A stretch of DNA of 64,000 bases from an uncultured Polaribacter sp. (lineage in GTDB: Bacteria > Bacteroidota > Bacteroidia > Flavobacteriales > Flavobacteriaceae), in the NCBI GenBank assembly GCA_947497755.1, contig CANMHT010000006.1, positions 124,001-188,000 of the forward strand. The letters are read 5' to 3'. Both the position numbers and the translations under genes were made by a program. The notes beneath the pieces are model-generated. The model saw only the letters and a list, made by a program, of their open reading frames with translations. It made no database searches and was not told the DNA's origin. Positions 16,262 through 24,613 of the stretch are shown piece by piece. The first letter of the stretch is position 1. Every line of letters starts with the position of its first letter.

Positions 16262-17959
16262 TTATAAAGTTTCTACAAACAAACCTTCATCGGTTTTAGA
16301 AACTTTGGCAACTTCTTTTTTAGTTAAGCCTTTAATGGTTTTATCCCATTTTTTATTTGATAAACCAGATTGAGATTTTAAATCAACTAATTCTAGTTTT
16401 TCAACTTTTGATAGAATTTCCAATACGGCTTTTTCGTCATCGTTTAATTCTACCGCAGGAGTTTTTTTCTCTGGTCTCATTTGTGGGAAGAACAATACTT
16501 CTTGTATGGATTGATTGTTTGTTAAAAACATAATTAAACGATCCATTCCAATTCCCATACCAGACGTTGGAGGCATACCATATTCCAAGGCTCTTAAGAA
16601 ATCAAAATCGATAAACTCAGTAGCTTCATCATCTCCTTTTTCTGCTAATTTTAATTGATCTTCAAAACGCTCACGTTGATCTATTGGGTCATTTAATTCT
16701 GAATAAGCATTGGCAATTTCTTTACCACATACCATTAATTCAAAACGTTCTGTCAATTCTGGATTGTCTCTATGCTCTTTACATAAAGGAGACATTTCTT
16801 TTGGGTAATCTGTGATGAATGTTGGTTGGATGTAGTTTCCTTCACATTTTTCTCCAAAAATTTCATCGATTAACTTTCCTTTCCCCATGGTTTCATCAAC
16901 CTCAATTCCCATACCTTTTGCAGCAGTTCTTATTTCATCTTCTGTTTTTCCAGTAATATCAAAACCAGTAAAATGCTTAATAGAGTCTGCCATGGTTACT
17001 CTTGCATATGGTGCTTTAAAGTCAATTTCATGTTCACCAAAAGTAGCTTTTGTACTTCCGTTTACTGCAATTGCACAGTGTTCTAATAAACGCTCACAAA
17101 AGTCCATCATCCAGTTGTAGTCTTTATAAGCAACATAGATTTCCATTGCAGTAAATTCTGGGTTATGAGTTCTGTCCATTCCTTCGTTACGGAAGTTTTT
17201 AGAAAACTCATATACACCTTCAAAACCACCAACAATTAAACGTTTTAAATACAGTTCATTCGCAATTCTCATATATAGAGGAATATCTAAAGAATTGTGA
17301 TGTGTAATAAATGGTCTTGCTGCTGCTCCACCAGGAATCGGTTGTAATATTGGTGTTTCAACTTCAAAATATCCAGCAGTATTAAAGAAATTACGCATTG
17401 CATTGAACAATTTAGTTCTCTTTACAAATACTTCTTTTACATGTGGATTTACAGCTAAATCTGCATAACGTTGGCGGTAACGCATTTCAGGGTCGTTAAA
17501 CTCATCATAGGTATTTCCTTCTGCATCAGTTTTTGGTAAAGGTAACGGTTTTAAAGCTTTGCTTAATAAAGTAAAGTTTTGAACTCTTACACTTTTTTCA
17601 CCAACTTTTGTAGTAAATAATTCTCCTTCAATACCAATAAAATCACCAATATCAAGTAACTTTTTATATACTTCGTTGTATAAAGTTTTGTCTTCTCCTA
17701 AACAAATTTCATCTCTATTAAAATATACTTGAACTCTTCCTTCAGAATCTTGTAACTCAGCAAAAGAAGCTTTCCCTTGTATTCTTCTAGACATTAATCT
17801 ACCTGCAATAACTACCTTTTTATTCTCTTCGAAATCTTCCTTTATCTGTTTGGAATTCTGATTTACTGGAAATAAGTCAGCAGGATATGGATTGATTCCT
17901 AACTCACGTAATTTAGATAGCTTTTCTCTTCTTACAACTTCTTGTTCTGATAATTGCAT
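16262..17959 (-). CDS. lysS: lysyl-tRNA synthetase, class II, with C-terminal extension
   Basis: 565 residues from ATG 17959 (MQLSEQEVVRREKL); the open frame runs 16 codons further but the extra residues are unlike LysRS and would overlap the promoter. An OB-fold anticodon-binding domain (about 55-160) precedes the class II core, with motif 2 FRNEGMDRTHNPEFT and motif 3 GMGIGMDRLIMFL. It charges tRNA-Lys. After residue ~500, where bacterial LysRS normally ends, there are about 65 extra residues (LEILSKVEKLELVDLKSQSG, then SNKKWDKTIKGLTKK) that look like a small winged-helix. A consensus promoter lies 38-68 bp upstream. Confidence 0.97.
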   Translation of the reverse strand: MQLSEQEVVRREKLSKLRELGINPYPADLFPVNQNSKQIKEDFEENKKVVIAGRLMSRRIQGKASFAELQDSEGRVQVYFNRDEICLGEDKTLYNEVYKKLLDIGDFIGIEGELFTTKVGEKSVRVQNFTLLSKALKPLPLPKTDAEGNTYDEFNDPEMRYRQRYADLAVNPHVKEVFVKRTKLFNAMRNFFNTAGYFEVETPILQPIPGGAAARPFITHHNSLDIPLYMRIANELYLKRLIVGGFEGVYEFSKNFRNEGMDRTHNPEFTAMEIYVAYKDYNWMMDFCERLLEHCAIAVNGSTKATFGEHEIDFKAPYARVTMADSIKHFTGFDITGKTEDEIRTAAKGMGIEVDETMGKGKLIDEIFGEKCEGNYIQPTFITDYPKEMSPLCKEHRDNPELTERFELMVCGKEIANAYSELNDPIDQRERFEDQLKLAEKGDDEATEFIDFDFLRALEYGMPPTSGMGIGMDRLIMFLTNNQSIQEVLFFPQMRPEKKTPAVELNDDEKAVLEILSKVEKLELVDLKSQSGLSNKKWDKTIKGLTKKEVAKVSKTDEGLFVETL

Positions 17960-17996
17960 AATGCCTTTTTTTAGTAGGATGTTTTTATTAAAGGCG

Positions 17997-18027
17997 CAAA
18001 GATACAATCAATTAAAGAATAAAGCAA
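17997..18027 (-). promoter_or_regulatory. lysS promoter
   Basis: On the minus strand TTG (18027-18025), 20 bases, then TATCTTTG (18004-17997) match the Bacteroidota housekeeping promoter TTG-N19/20-TAnnTTTG. The expected transcript starts about 30 bases before the lysS ATG at 17959, which also supports that start. Confidence 0.75.
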
Positions 18028-18069
18028 TGCTGAATTGGAGAGAAATTTTAATAAAAATTCAATTAATAG

Positions 18070-18099
18070 TTGTGGATTTAAAAAAAGAGCGTATATTTG
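18070..18099 (+). promoter_or_regulatory. promoter of the small RNA gene
   Basis: TTG at 18070-18072, exactly 19 bases, then TATATTTG at 18092-18099: a full match to TTG-N19-TAnnTTTG. It points rightward, away from lysS, and the only structure downstream before a terminator is non-coding. Confidence 0.8.
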
Positions 18100-18102
18100 C
18101 AG

Positions 18103-18212
18103 GCTGCTTTTTTGTAAGCGGCGTTTAGTTGTGTTGTTTTGGCACTTTCGTAAAAGTGTCGTGGTTTTGTTAACCAATGGAAAGCTTCCCTGAGATGGGA
18201 CGCTTTTTTTTT
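18103..18212 (+). ncRNA. candidate free-standing structured small RNA, ~110 nt
   Basis: The segment between a consensus promoter and a T9 terminator has no plausible reading frame but folds into four successive stems: 18103-18109 with 18116-18122; 18141-18148 with 18153-18160 (eight pairs, CGTA loop); 18162-18166 with 18172-18176; and a terminator stem 18183-18190 with 18197-18204 followed by nine T (18204-18212). The first expected base is about 18103-18106. The next rightward gene starts 640 bp later, so this is not its leader. It is not a tRNA, and it lacks the tetraloop and GGAAGGAAGCAGCC-like element of SRP RNA. The flavobacterial 6S-type RNA family is one possibility to test; the identity is unknown. 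Confidence 0.65.
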
Positions 18213-18221
18213 GGAATCAAT

Positions 18222-18722
18222 TTAAAAAAATGCCGACTTGTTTTCCCAAAACATACTGATGAAAAACCAACAATAGACCAAGCCAACACCAAATTTTAAA
18301 CTCGCAGAAACAAAAAAGCCTAGTAGTGATCCAAAAGATGCTTTCAATGCTTTATTGGTGTCTTTTTTATCAAAAGCTGTTTCTCCAATAAATGCACCAA
18401 CAAATGCTCCAATTAGCATTCCGAATGGAATAGGAGAGAAGAGTCCTACAACTAAACCAATCATGGTGCCATAAACTCCATATTTACTACCACCAAAACG
18501 TTTGGTTCCCATTGCAGGAATAAAATAATCAATGATCCATACAAAAACAGCAACAGCTAAAGTTATGCCTAGAAAAGTCCAATCTTTTGGTACTGCAGAA
18601 GTAAAACTTAATAATAATAAACCCACCCAACCAGTAAGTGGACCAGGTAATATTGGTAAAAAAGCGCCAATGATTCCTAAAACCATGCAGATGAGACCTA
18701 AAACAAGTAAGAGTATGTCCAT
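18222..18722 (-). CDS. DUF456 family membrane protein
   Basis: 166 residues, almost entirely hydrophobic with four or five membrane segments. Gly/Pro-rich motifs GAFLPILPGPLTGWVGLLLL and the repeated glycine pattern GMLIGAFVGAFIGE are characteristic of DUF456 proteins, whose function is unknown. Single leftward gene between the small RNA (convergent) and the BlaI operator region (divergent). The last codons lie within 10 bp of the RNA terminator's T-run. Confidence 0.88.
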   Translation of the reverse strand: MDILLLVLGLICMVLGIIGAFLPILPGPLTGWVGLLLLSFTSAVPKDWTFLGITLAVAVFVWIIDYFIPAMGTKRFGGSKYGVYGTMIGLVVGLFSPIPFGMLIGAFVGAFIGETAFDKKDTNKALKASFGSLLGFFVSASLKFGVGLVYCWFFISMFWENKSAFF

Positions 18723-18781
18723 TTTTATTGAGCTTATGTATACAAGACGAAAAGAAGTTTACTTTGTTACGATAAATTTTT

Positions 18782-18846
18782 AACTAAAAAATTAGTTTAA
18801 ACTAAAAATATAGTTATATTTGTTTCGTTGAACTAAAAAATTAGTT
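18782..18846. promoter_or_regulatory. triple BlaI-type operator
   Basis: AACTAAAAAATTAGTT occurs twice, at 18782-18797 and 18831-18846, and the related AACTAAAAATATAGTT lies at 18800-18815. All are palindromic in the AACTA/TAGTT arms. They flank and overlap the promoter of the repressor gene, the last copy ending 6 bp before its ATG, so binding should block transcription. BlaI/MecI/CopY repressors bind short dyads of this kind. Confidence 0.75.
18815..18822 (+). promoter_or_regulatory. -7 box of the blaI-like operon promoter
   Basis: TATATTTG matches TAnnTTTG exactly and begins on the last base of the second operator. The -33 position falls inside the first operator and reads TTA rather than TTG. 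Confidence 0.6.
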
Positions 18847-18852
18847 GATTAT

Positions 18853-19218
18853 ATGGCAAAGCAATTGACAAAAGCAGAAGAACAATTTATGCAGGTTTTA
18901 TGGAGATTAGGAGAGGCGAGTGTAAAAGAAATAATCGCAGAATTACCAAATCCAAAACCAGCATACAATACAGTTTCTACTATTATTAGAATTTTAGAAA
19001 CTAAAAATTTTGTAAATCATAGATCAGTAGGAAGAGGATATGTATATTTTCCTTTGATAGAAAAAGATGTGTATAGTAATCAAACTTTACATAAGGTAGT
19101 TGATGGTTATTTTGGAGGTTCTTTTAAAAGCATGGTATCTTTTTTTGTAAAGAAAAACGACATGGATATTTCTGAACTTGAAAGTATTTTAAAAGAAATT
19201 AATAGTAAAAAAGAATAG
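18853..19218 (+). CDS. BlaI/MecI/CopY family transcriptional repressor
   Basis: 121 residues. An N-terminal winged helix (LTKAEEQFMQVLWRLGEASVKEIIAEL, then PAYNTVSTIIRILETKNFVNHRSVGRGYVYFPL) is followed by a short dimerisation region. In the Bla/Mec systems this repressor is cleaved when a membrane M56 protease is activated; here the M56 gene starts 2 bp after the stop. Three palindromic operators cover its own promoter, so autorepression is expected. The inducing signal is unknown and beta-lactams need not be involved, since most Bacteroidota BlaI/M56 pairs lack a penicillin-binding sensor. Confidence 0.94.
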   Translation: MAKQLTKAEEQFMQVLWRLGEASVKEIIAELPNPKPAYNTVSTIIRILETKNFVNHRSVGRGYVYFPLIEKDVYSNQTLHKVVDGYFGGSFKSMVSFFVKKNDMDISELESILKEINSKKE

Positions 19219-19220
19219 CT

Positions 19221-20561
19221 ATGCTTACATATATTATACAAGTATTACTTTTTCAAATACTATTTTTAGGAGTGTATGATTTCTTTTTAAGTAAAGAAAC
19301 ATTTCATACTCATAATAGAGCTTATCTTCTGGGAACTCCATTAATTTCATTTGTTTTACCACTAATTAAGATTCCTACAATTCAAAAAGCTGTACCAGAA
19401 GAATTGATGATTTATTTACCTGAATTAGTAATGTCCCCACAGAAGGTTATTGAACAAACTACTTATTATAATGAAAGTTCCATAAATTATATGTTGTTGT
19501 TGTTTTGGATTGGAGTTGTGTTGTTTTCTTTATTACTGATTGTGAAATTGATAAAAATCCTTAGACTGATTTATAAGAATCAAACAGTAAAAAAGCATTC
19601 GTATAAATTGGTTTTATTGCCAAAACAACAAGTTGCTTTTTCGTTCTTTAACTATATCTTTTTGGGAGAAAAGATTGCTAAAAGCAAACAAGAAGATATT
19701 ATAAAGCACGAATTGATTCACGCCAAACAAAAACATTCGCTAGACTTACTACTTTTTGAATTATTACGAATAAGTATGTGGTTTAACCCTATGATTTATT
19801 TATATCAAAAGCGAATCACCTTATTACACGAATACATTTCGGATGCGGAAGTGGTAAAAACTACAGAGAAGCAATCCTATTTTAACAAATTACTATCCCA
19901 AACTTTCGAGGTTGAAAACATATCGTTTGTCAATCAATTTTACAAACATTCATTTATTAAAAAACGAATTCTCATGATGACAAAAAACAAATCGAAACAA
20001 ATTAAAAAAGCAAAGTATTTATTACTACTACCATTATTGGCAGGAATGTTACTGTATACATCTTGCACAACCAATGCAAGTCTAGCTAAAGATCAAAAAA
20101 TTGCAGTGCTAGAATCAAAGCTTCAAGATTTAGAAGCGAAGAGTAACTTACAAAAAGAGAAAATGTCTTCTTTATTACTAGTAAATGATTCAATATTAGA
20201 GACAGATGATGTCCCTTTAACCATCGTAGAGGAAGTCCCAGTTTACCCAGGATGTACAGGTACAAGAACGCAAAAAGCAAAGTGCTTAGATAAAATGATA
20301 CAAAAAATGGTGATAAAAAACTTTAATATAGGTTTACCAAAAGAGTTAAATCTACCAAAAGGGAAAAAGAAAATTTGGGTCATTTTTAAAATTGATAAAA
20401 AAGGAGAAGTTGTTGGAGTACATGCAAGAGCACCACACCCTAAGTTAAAAGAAGAGGCTATAAGAGTTGTAAAATTATTACCTAATATGATACCTGCAAA
20501 GCAAAGAGGAAAAGAAGTAGGAGTAAAATATACGTTACCAATCTCTTTTAACGTAGAATAA
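19221..20561 (+). CDS. M56 family membrane metallopeptidase with TonB C-terminal domain
   Basis: 446 residues. Two N-terminal helices, another pair around 90-115, then the M56 (BlaR1-type) protease with HELIH at residues 163-167 and a downstream Glu in HEYISDAE (about 204-210). A further helix near residues 264-282 (YLLLLPLLAGMLLYTSCTT) leads to a coiled coil and a TonB C-terminal-like domain (about 330-446; VIFKIDKKGEVVGVHARAPH...LKEEAIRVVKLLP). BlaR1's penicillin sensor is absent; the TonB-like domain replaces it. By family it should cleave the co-encoded repressor on receipt of an envelope signal. Second gene of the operon, 2 bp after the repressor. Confidence 0.9.
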   Translation: MLTYIIQVLLFQILFLGVYDFFLSKETFHTHNRAYLLGTPLISFVLPLIKIPTIQKAVPEELMIYLPELVMSPQKVIEQTTYYNESSINYMLLLFWIGVVLFSLLLIVKLIKILRLIYKNQTVKKHSYKLVLLPKQQVAFSFFNYIFLGEKIAKSKQEDIIKHELIHAKQKHSLDLLLFELLRISMWFNPMIYLYQKRITLLHEYISDAEVVKTTEKQSYFNKLLSQTFEVENISFVNQFYKHSFIKKRILMMTKNKSKQIKKAKYLLLLPLLAGMLLYTSCTTNASLAKDQKIAVLESKLQDLEAKSNLQKEKMSSLLLVNDSILETDDVPLTIVEEVPVYPGCTGTRTQKAKCLDKMIQKMVIKNFNIGLPKELNLPKGKKKIWVIFKIDKKGEVVGVHARAPHPKLKEEAIRVVKLLPNMIPAKQRGKEVGVKYTLPISFNVE

Positions 20562-20578
20562 AAACAAAAATATTTTTT

Positions 20579-21832
20579 ATGAAAAAGATAATTATACTTT
20601 TTTGTATATGTATGAATACAAAAGTAGCAACGCAAGTTGCTACTTTTTCGCATGCAGATAGCTTGTTAGCCAAAGGAAGATATCGTTTGGCTTTAACTGA
20701 ATTAAAATCAATTGATACCTTGCAAAATATCTCTAATTATAAAATTGGAGCAATTTATACAGCGATTGATGCACCAAAAAAAGCTATTGAGTTTTATAAG
20801 AAATCACTTTCTTTTAAAAAGGATTTAAAAGCAGCTATTTCTCTAGCAAAAGCCTATCAAAAAACAAAGCAGTACTTAAAAGCAATTAAGATTTATGAAC
20901 AGATACGAGAAGAAGATCCAGAAAATTTATTGGTAAGCTATCAACTCGGAAAATTATATTTTGCTACTAATAATTTAAAAGAAGCAAGAAAAACATTTAA
21001 GTTACTTTCTCAAAAAGATCGTCAAAATCCAAATTATCATTATCAATTAGGTTTAATAGCTGCTAGGAAATTTGATGGAAATGGAATGTTAGATAATTTT
21101 TTAAGAGCTTATAAAGCCGATCAAACACATATAAAATCGGTATATCAATTGGCGAAAACATTTGCTCAATTACGTAAAAGAGATTCTTCTCGAATATTTA
21201 CAGATATAGGTTTGCAATTAGATAGTTTGCATATAAATTTAAATAAACTAAAAATCAACGAACATTTTAGGAATAAAAGGTACAAAGAGGCAATTACGAA
21301 GCTACAATTATTAGATACTTTATATTCAAGTGATTTGTATGTAAAAAAGATGTTAGGAAGGTCTTATTTTAACATAGATTCATTAGTGTTGGCTGAAAAG
21401 AATTTTAAGACTGCTACAACTTTAGATAAGGAGGATTTTAAGATTGATTTGTATTTAGGACATATCTATAAGTCAAGAAAGAAATACCGTAAAGCAATGT
21501 TGAGTTATTTTAGAGCAACTTCAAAAGGAAAAAAATCGAGAGACGAAGAATACTATAGTTTAGGTATGTTGTATTTAGAAATGAAGCAACCAAAAAGTGC
21601 AGTTGCTATGTTTGATAGAGCATTAAGAGAGAGTTCAAAAAAATACCAAGCTTTTTATCAAAAAGCATTAACATATGACTCACATTATAAGGATAAAAAG
21701 AAAGCATATGATTTATATGATGAGTATATTTTACGTTTTGAAGAAAAGGATAAAGACATAAGTCTTTTTGTTAAAAATAGGATGAAAGAACTTAAAAAAG
21801 AACTCTTTTTTAAAGGAGAAAAAGTAGAGTAA
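20579..21832 (+). CDS. TPR repeat protein
   Basis: 417 residues. A short hydrophobic N-terminus (MKKIIILFCICMNTKVATQV) resembles a signal peptide, although a cleavage site is unclear. The rest is at least eight tetratricopeptide repeats, e.g. IYTAIDAPKKAIEFYKKSL and LLVSYQLGKLYFATNNLKEA. TPR arrays scaffold protein contacts. It begins 17 bp after the M56 gene on the same strand and so probably belongs to the BlaI-M56 operon, where a role in sensing or in relaying the envelope signal is possible but only inferred from position. Confidence 0.85.
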   Translation: MKKIIILFCICMNTKVATQVATFSHADSLLAKGRYRLALTELKSIDTLQNISNYKIGAIYTAIDAPKKAIEFYKKSLSFKKDLKAAISLAKAYQKTKQYLKAIKIYEQIREEDPENLLVSYQLGKLYFATNNLKEARKTFKLLSQKDRQNPNYHYQLGLIAARKFDGNGMLDNFLRAYKADQTHIKSVYQLAKTFAQLRKRDSSRIFTDIGLQLDSLHINLNKLKINEHFRNKRYKEAITKLQLLDTLYSSDLYVKKMLGRSYFNIDSLVLAEKNFKTATTLDKEDFKIDLYLGHIYKSRKKYRKAMLSYFRATSKGKKSRDEEYYSLGMLYLEMKQPKSAVAMFDRALRESSKKYQAFYQKALTYDSHYKDKKKAYDLYDEYILRFEEKDKDISLFVKNRMKELKKELFFKGEKVE

Positions 21833-21889
21833 AAAGGTTGTTTTTTAATACAGTATTAAAATCGTATTTTTACCTAGTAAATTTATACT

Positions 21890-22363
21890 ATGCAATTGCG
21901 ATTTGCCTCTTTTTGTTTACTGATGTTATTATGTACTTCTTGTGAATTCTTTAGTTTTAAAAAGAAGTCACAACTTCAAGAGGTAGATACAATTATTAAT
22001 TATTCGGCAGTAGATGTTTCTCCAAAATTTGATGCATGTAAAAAACTGATAGATCAAGAAGCTATTAGTAATTGTTTTAGAACTAGAATATATAATTTTC
22101 TTTCTCAAAGTTTAACGCAACATAAAATAGAAGTTAGAAAACCAATTGATGAAGAGGTAAAGGTTGAGGTTATTATAGATCGTAAAGGAAACGTTTCTGT
22201 AAAAAGAATTATTGCTTCAGATTTGGTAAAAGAAACTATTCAGAATTTTGATAGTTTGGTAACAATAAGTGTGGCGAAATTGCCAAAACTTTCTCCAGCA
22301 ATTAAAAGAGGAATACCGGTAACAACACAATATCAAATTCCAATTCGAATACAGGTAAAATAA
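21890..22363 (+). CDS. lipoprotein with TonB C-terminal-like domain
   Basis: 157 residues. Lipoprotein signal MQLRFASFCLLMLLCTSC with Cys18. The mature part resembles the TonB C-terminal domain at the end of the nearby M56 protein: VSPKFDACKK and CFRTRI early, EEVKVEVIIDRKGNVSVKRI centrally, then LPKLSPAIKRGIPVTTQYQIPI, paralleling the LPNMIPAKQRGKEVGVKYTLPI ending of the protease. It probably binds a periplasmic partner of that pathway. It follows the TPR gene by 57 bp. The resemblance was judged by eye. Confidence 0.78.
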   Translation: MQLRFASFCLLMLLCTSCEFFSFKKKSQLQEVDTIINYSAVDVSPKFDACKKLIDQEAISNCFRTRIYNFLSQSLTQHKIEVRKPIDEEVKVEVIIDRKGNVSVKRIIASDLVKETIQNFDSLVTISVAKLPKLSPAIKRGIPVTTQYQIPIRIQVK

Positions 22364-22364
22364 A

Positions 22365-22392
22365 AATAGATTTCCGTTTCCGAAAATCTATT
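22365..22392. terminator. bidirectional terminator
   Basis: AATAGATTT (22365-22373) pairs with AAATCTATT (22384-22392), with CG/CG inside and a TTTC loop. It starts right after the TonB-like lipoprotein stop and also lies 12 bp from the convergent obgE stop. Confidence 0.75.
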
Positions 22393-22403
22393 CTTTATTC
22401 ATT

Positions 22404-23393
22404 TTAATTTAGCATTTGCCAAAGTTTGTCTTTTAGTTCTGTGAGCCCTTTTTGCGCTATAGATGAAAAGAAAATATAAGGTACCTCTTTTGGGAGTTCT
22501 TTTGTAATTTCTTCTCGTAACTCATCATCTAGCATATCATCTTTAGAAATGGCTAATAAACGCTGTTTGTCTAGCAATTCTGGATTGTGTTTTTTTAATT
22601 CATTTAAAAGAATTTCATATTCTTTATTAATGTCTTCACTATCTGCAGGAACTAAAAACAATAATGTTGAGTTTCTTTCAATATGTCTTAAAAAGCGATG
22701 TCCTAAACCTTTTCCTTCTGCTGCTCCTTCAATAATTCCAGGAATATCTGCAATTACAAAACTTTTAAAATCACGATACTCTACAATACCTAAGTTAGGT
22801 TTTAATGTAGTAAAAGCATAGTCTGCAATTTTAGGTTTTGCTGATGTTATAACAGAAAGTAATGTAGATTTACCAGCATTAGGAAACCCAACCAAACCGA
22901 CATCTGCTAAGATTTTTAATTCGATTAAAAACCAACCTTCAGAGCCTTCTAATCCAGGTTGTGCATATCTAGGTGTTTGATTCGTAGCTGATTTAAAATG
23001 CCAGTTACCTTTACCTCCTTTACCACCTTCTAATAAAACAACTTCTTGTTGATCTTCAGTAATTTCAAATAGAATTTCATTGGTGTCAGCATCTCTAACA
23101 ATTGTTCCTAAAGGGACATCAACATAACTGTCAGTACCATCAGATCCGGTACTTCTACTTTTACCACCATCGCCACCATGGGTTGCTTTAAAGTGTTTTT
23201 TAAACTTCATATGAAATAATGTCCACATGTTTTTATCTCCACGAATAATAACATGTCCGCCACGACCACCATCACCACCATCAGGACCACCTTTGGCAAT
23301 ATATTTTTCTCTGTGCAAATGCGCAGAGCCTCTACCACCTTTTCCAGAAGTAGCGTGAATTTTTACATAGTCAACAAAATTTCCTTCAGTCAT
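22404..23393 (-). CDS. obgE: Obg family GTPase
   Basis: 329 residues. The glycine-rich Obg fold occupies about 1-158 ([20 protein letters not shown] and [12 protein letters not shown]), followed by the G domain: G1 GFPNAGKST, switch region around [12 protein letters not shown]3 DIPGIIEGA and a final FFSSIAQKG segment in the G5 position. Conserved essential GTPase acting in late 50S ribosome assembly and stress signalling. The variable C-terminal OCT domain of some Obg proteins is absent. It lies 72 bp downstream of adk on the same strand and is probably co-transcribed. Confidence 0.96.
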   Translation of the reverse strand: MTEGNFVDYVKIHATSGKGGRGSAHLHREKYIAKGGPDGGDGGRGGHVIIRGDKNMWTLFHMKFKKHFKATHGGDGGKSRSTGSDGTDSYVDVPLGTIVRDADTNEILFEITEDQQEVVLLEGGKGGKGNWHFKSATNQTPRYAQPGLEGSEGWFLIELKILADVGLVGFPNAGKSTLLSVITSAKPKIADYAFTTLKPNLGIVEYRDFKSFVIADIPGIIEGAAEGKGLGHRFLRHIERNSTLLFLVPADSEDINKEYEILLNELKKHNPELLDKQRLLAISKDDMLDDELREEITKELPKEVPYIFFSSIAQKGLTELKDKLWQMLN

Positions 23394-23465
23394 AATCTAC
23401 TGTTTTGATTTGATTTGCGTTTTAAGATAAACAAAATCAATGATTAACAGATAAACAGTGTTTGC

Positions 23466-24038
23466 TTAAAGTTTGTCAAAAACTTCTGCTAAACGATTGG
23501 TTATCTCTTCAATACTACCAACACCATTTACACCATAATAGTTTCCTTGAGCTTGGTAATAGTCTTTTAAAATAGCCGTTTTTGTGTTATACTCGTTAAA
23601 ACGATTTCTAATTTTTCCTTCATCAGTATCGTCAGTTCTTCCACTAGTTTTTCCTCTTTCTAATAAACGTTCAACTAATAAGTCTTCTGGTACTTCTAAA
23701 GCAACCATTCCGTTTATTTGAGCTTCTTTTTCTGTTAAAAATACATCCAAAGCTTCTGCTTGAGATTCTGTTCTTGGAAATCCATCAAAGATAAAACCAT
23801 TGGCATCAGCATTTTTTTCTACTTCTGCTTTTAGCATATTAATAGTTACTTCATCAGGAACTAAATCTCCTTCATCCATATATTTTTTAGCTAATAGACC
23901 TAATTCAGTTTCATTTTTAATATTAAACCTGAACACATCACCTGTAGAAATGTGAATAAGGTTGTATTTTTCTTTTAATAGCGTTGCTTGTGTACCTTTT
24001 CCTGCACCTGGAGGACCAAATAATACAATGTTTTTCAT
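23466..24038 (-). CDS. adk: adenylate kinase
   Basis: 190 residues. P-loop GPPGAGKGT (7-15), the AMP-binding segment HISTGDVFR, FDGFPRTESQAE, and RGKTSGRTDDTDEGKIRNRF for the lid region. The lid is short and has no zinc-binding cysteines, the usual form in this phylum. It converts ATP and AMP to two ADP in the cytoplasm. Its ATG lies one base after the hpt stop, so hpt and adk are translationally close and surely co-transcribed, a purine-salvage and nucleotide-balance pair. Confidence 0.96.
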   Translation of the reverse strand: MKNIVLFGPPGAGKGTQATLLKEKYNLIHISTGDVFRFNIKNETELGLLAKKYMDEGDLVPDEVTINMLKAEVEKNADANGFIFDGFPRTESQAEALDVFLTEKEAQINGMVALEVPEDLLVERLLERGKTSGRTDDTDEGKIRNRFNEYNTKTAILKDYYQAQGNYYGVNGVGSIEEITNRLAEVFDKL

Positions 24039-24039
24039 C

Positions 24040-24585
24040 TTATTGTTGTGTTGTTGTTAATTGATAAACGGCAGGGTTATTTCTTCCTAATCCGTTATAA
24101 TCTAGGCCGTAACCTACTATAAATTTATCTTCAATACTTTTTCCAATATAATCTATTGGTAATTCTTTTTTAAATACATCTGGTTTAAAGAACAAGGTAG
24201 CAATTTTTAATTGCTTTACTTTTTTGTCTTTAAATATGTTGTAAATTTCTTGTAATGTATTTCCTGTGTCTACAATATCTTCTAAAATAATAACGGTTCT
24301 TCCTTCTAAATCTTCGTTAATACCAACCAAATGTTTTACTTTTTCAGAGGAAGCTGTCCCTTGATATGAAGCTAACTTTACAAAAGAAACTTCACAGTTT
24401 CCTTTATATGCTTTTACAAAATCAGAAACAAACATAAAAGAGCCATTTAGAATTCCGATAAATATAGGAGTCTCGTCTTTACAATCATTAGTAACTTGTT
24501 GCACTAAGTTGTGAACAATAGCTTGTATTTCTTCTTCTTTAATAAAAGGTTTAAAATATAAGTCGTGTAGTTTAATTGTGTCCAT
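24040..24585 (-). CDS. hpt: hypoxanthine phosphoribosyltransferase
   Basis: 181 residues from ATG 24585 (MDTIKLHDLYFKPF); the frame continues to a GTG at 24600, but the ATG is preferred. The PRPP-binding motif VIILEDIVDTGNTL and GSFMFVSDFV early loop identify a purine phosphoribosyltransferase; the C-terminal FIVGYGLDYNGLGRN is the hypoxanthine/guanine-type end. It salvages hypoxanthine and guanine to IMP and GMP. First gene of the hpt-adk-(obgE) series. Confidence 0.94.
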   Translation of the reverse strand: MDTIKLHDLYFKPFIKEEEIQAIVHNLVQQVTNDCKDETPIFIGILNGSFMFVSDFVKAYKGNCEVSFVKLASYQGTASSEKVKHLVGINEDLEGRTVIILEDIVDTGNTLQEIYNIFKDKKVKQLKIATLFFKPDVFKKELPIDYIGKSIEDKFIVGYGLDYNGLGRNNPAVYQLTTTQQ

Positions 24586-24613
24586 TTTACTACGTATCAC
24601 GTTGAATGAAAAA

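Noticed and set aside
17892..18128. 78-codon plus-strand open frame across the lysS start and the small RNA promoter
   Set aside because: It overlaps the lysS coding start antisense, the lysS promoter and the small RNA's first stem; no ribosome-start context or family.
18103..18212. Small RNA as SRP RNA, tmRNA or riboswitch
   Set aside because: No GGAA-type SRP apical motif, no tRNA-like ends or tag frame, and no gene downstream in the transcript to be controlled.
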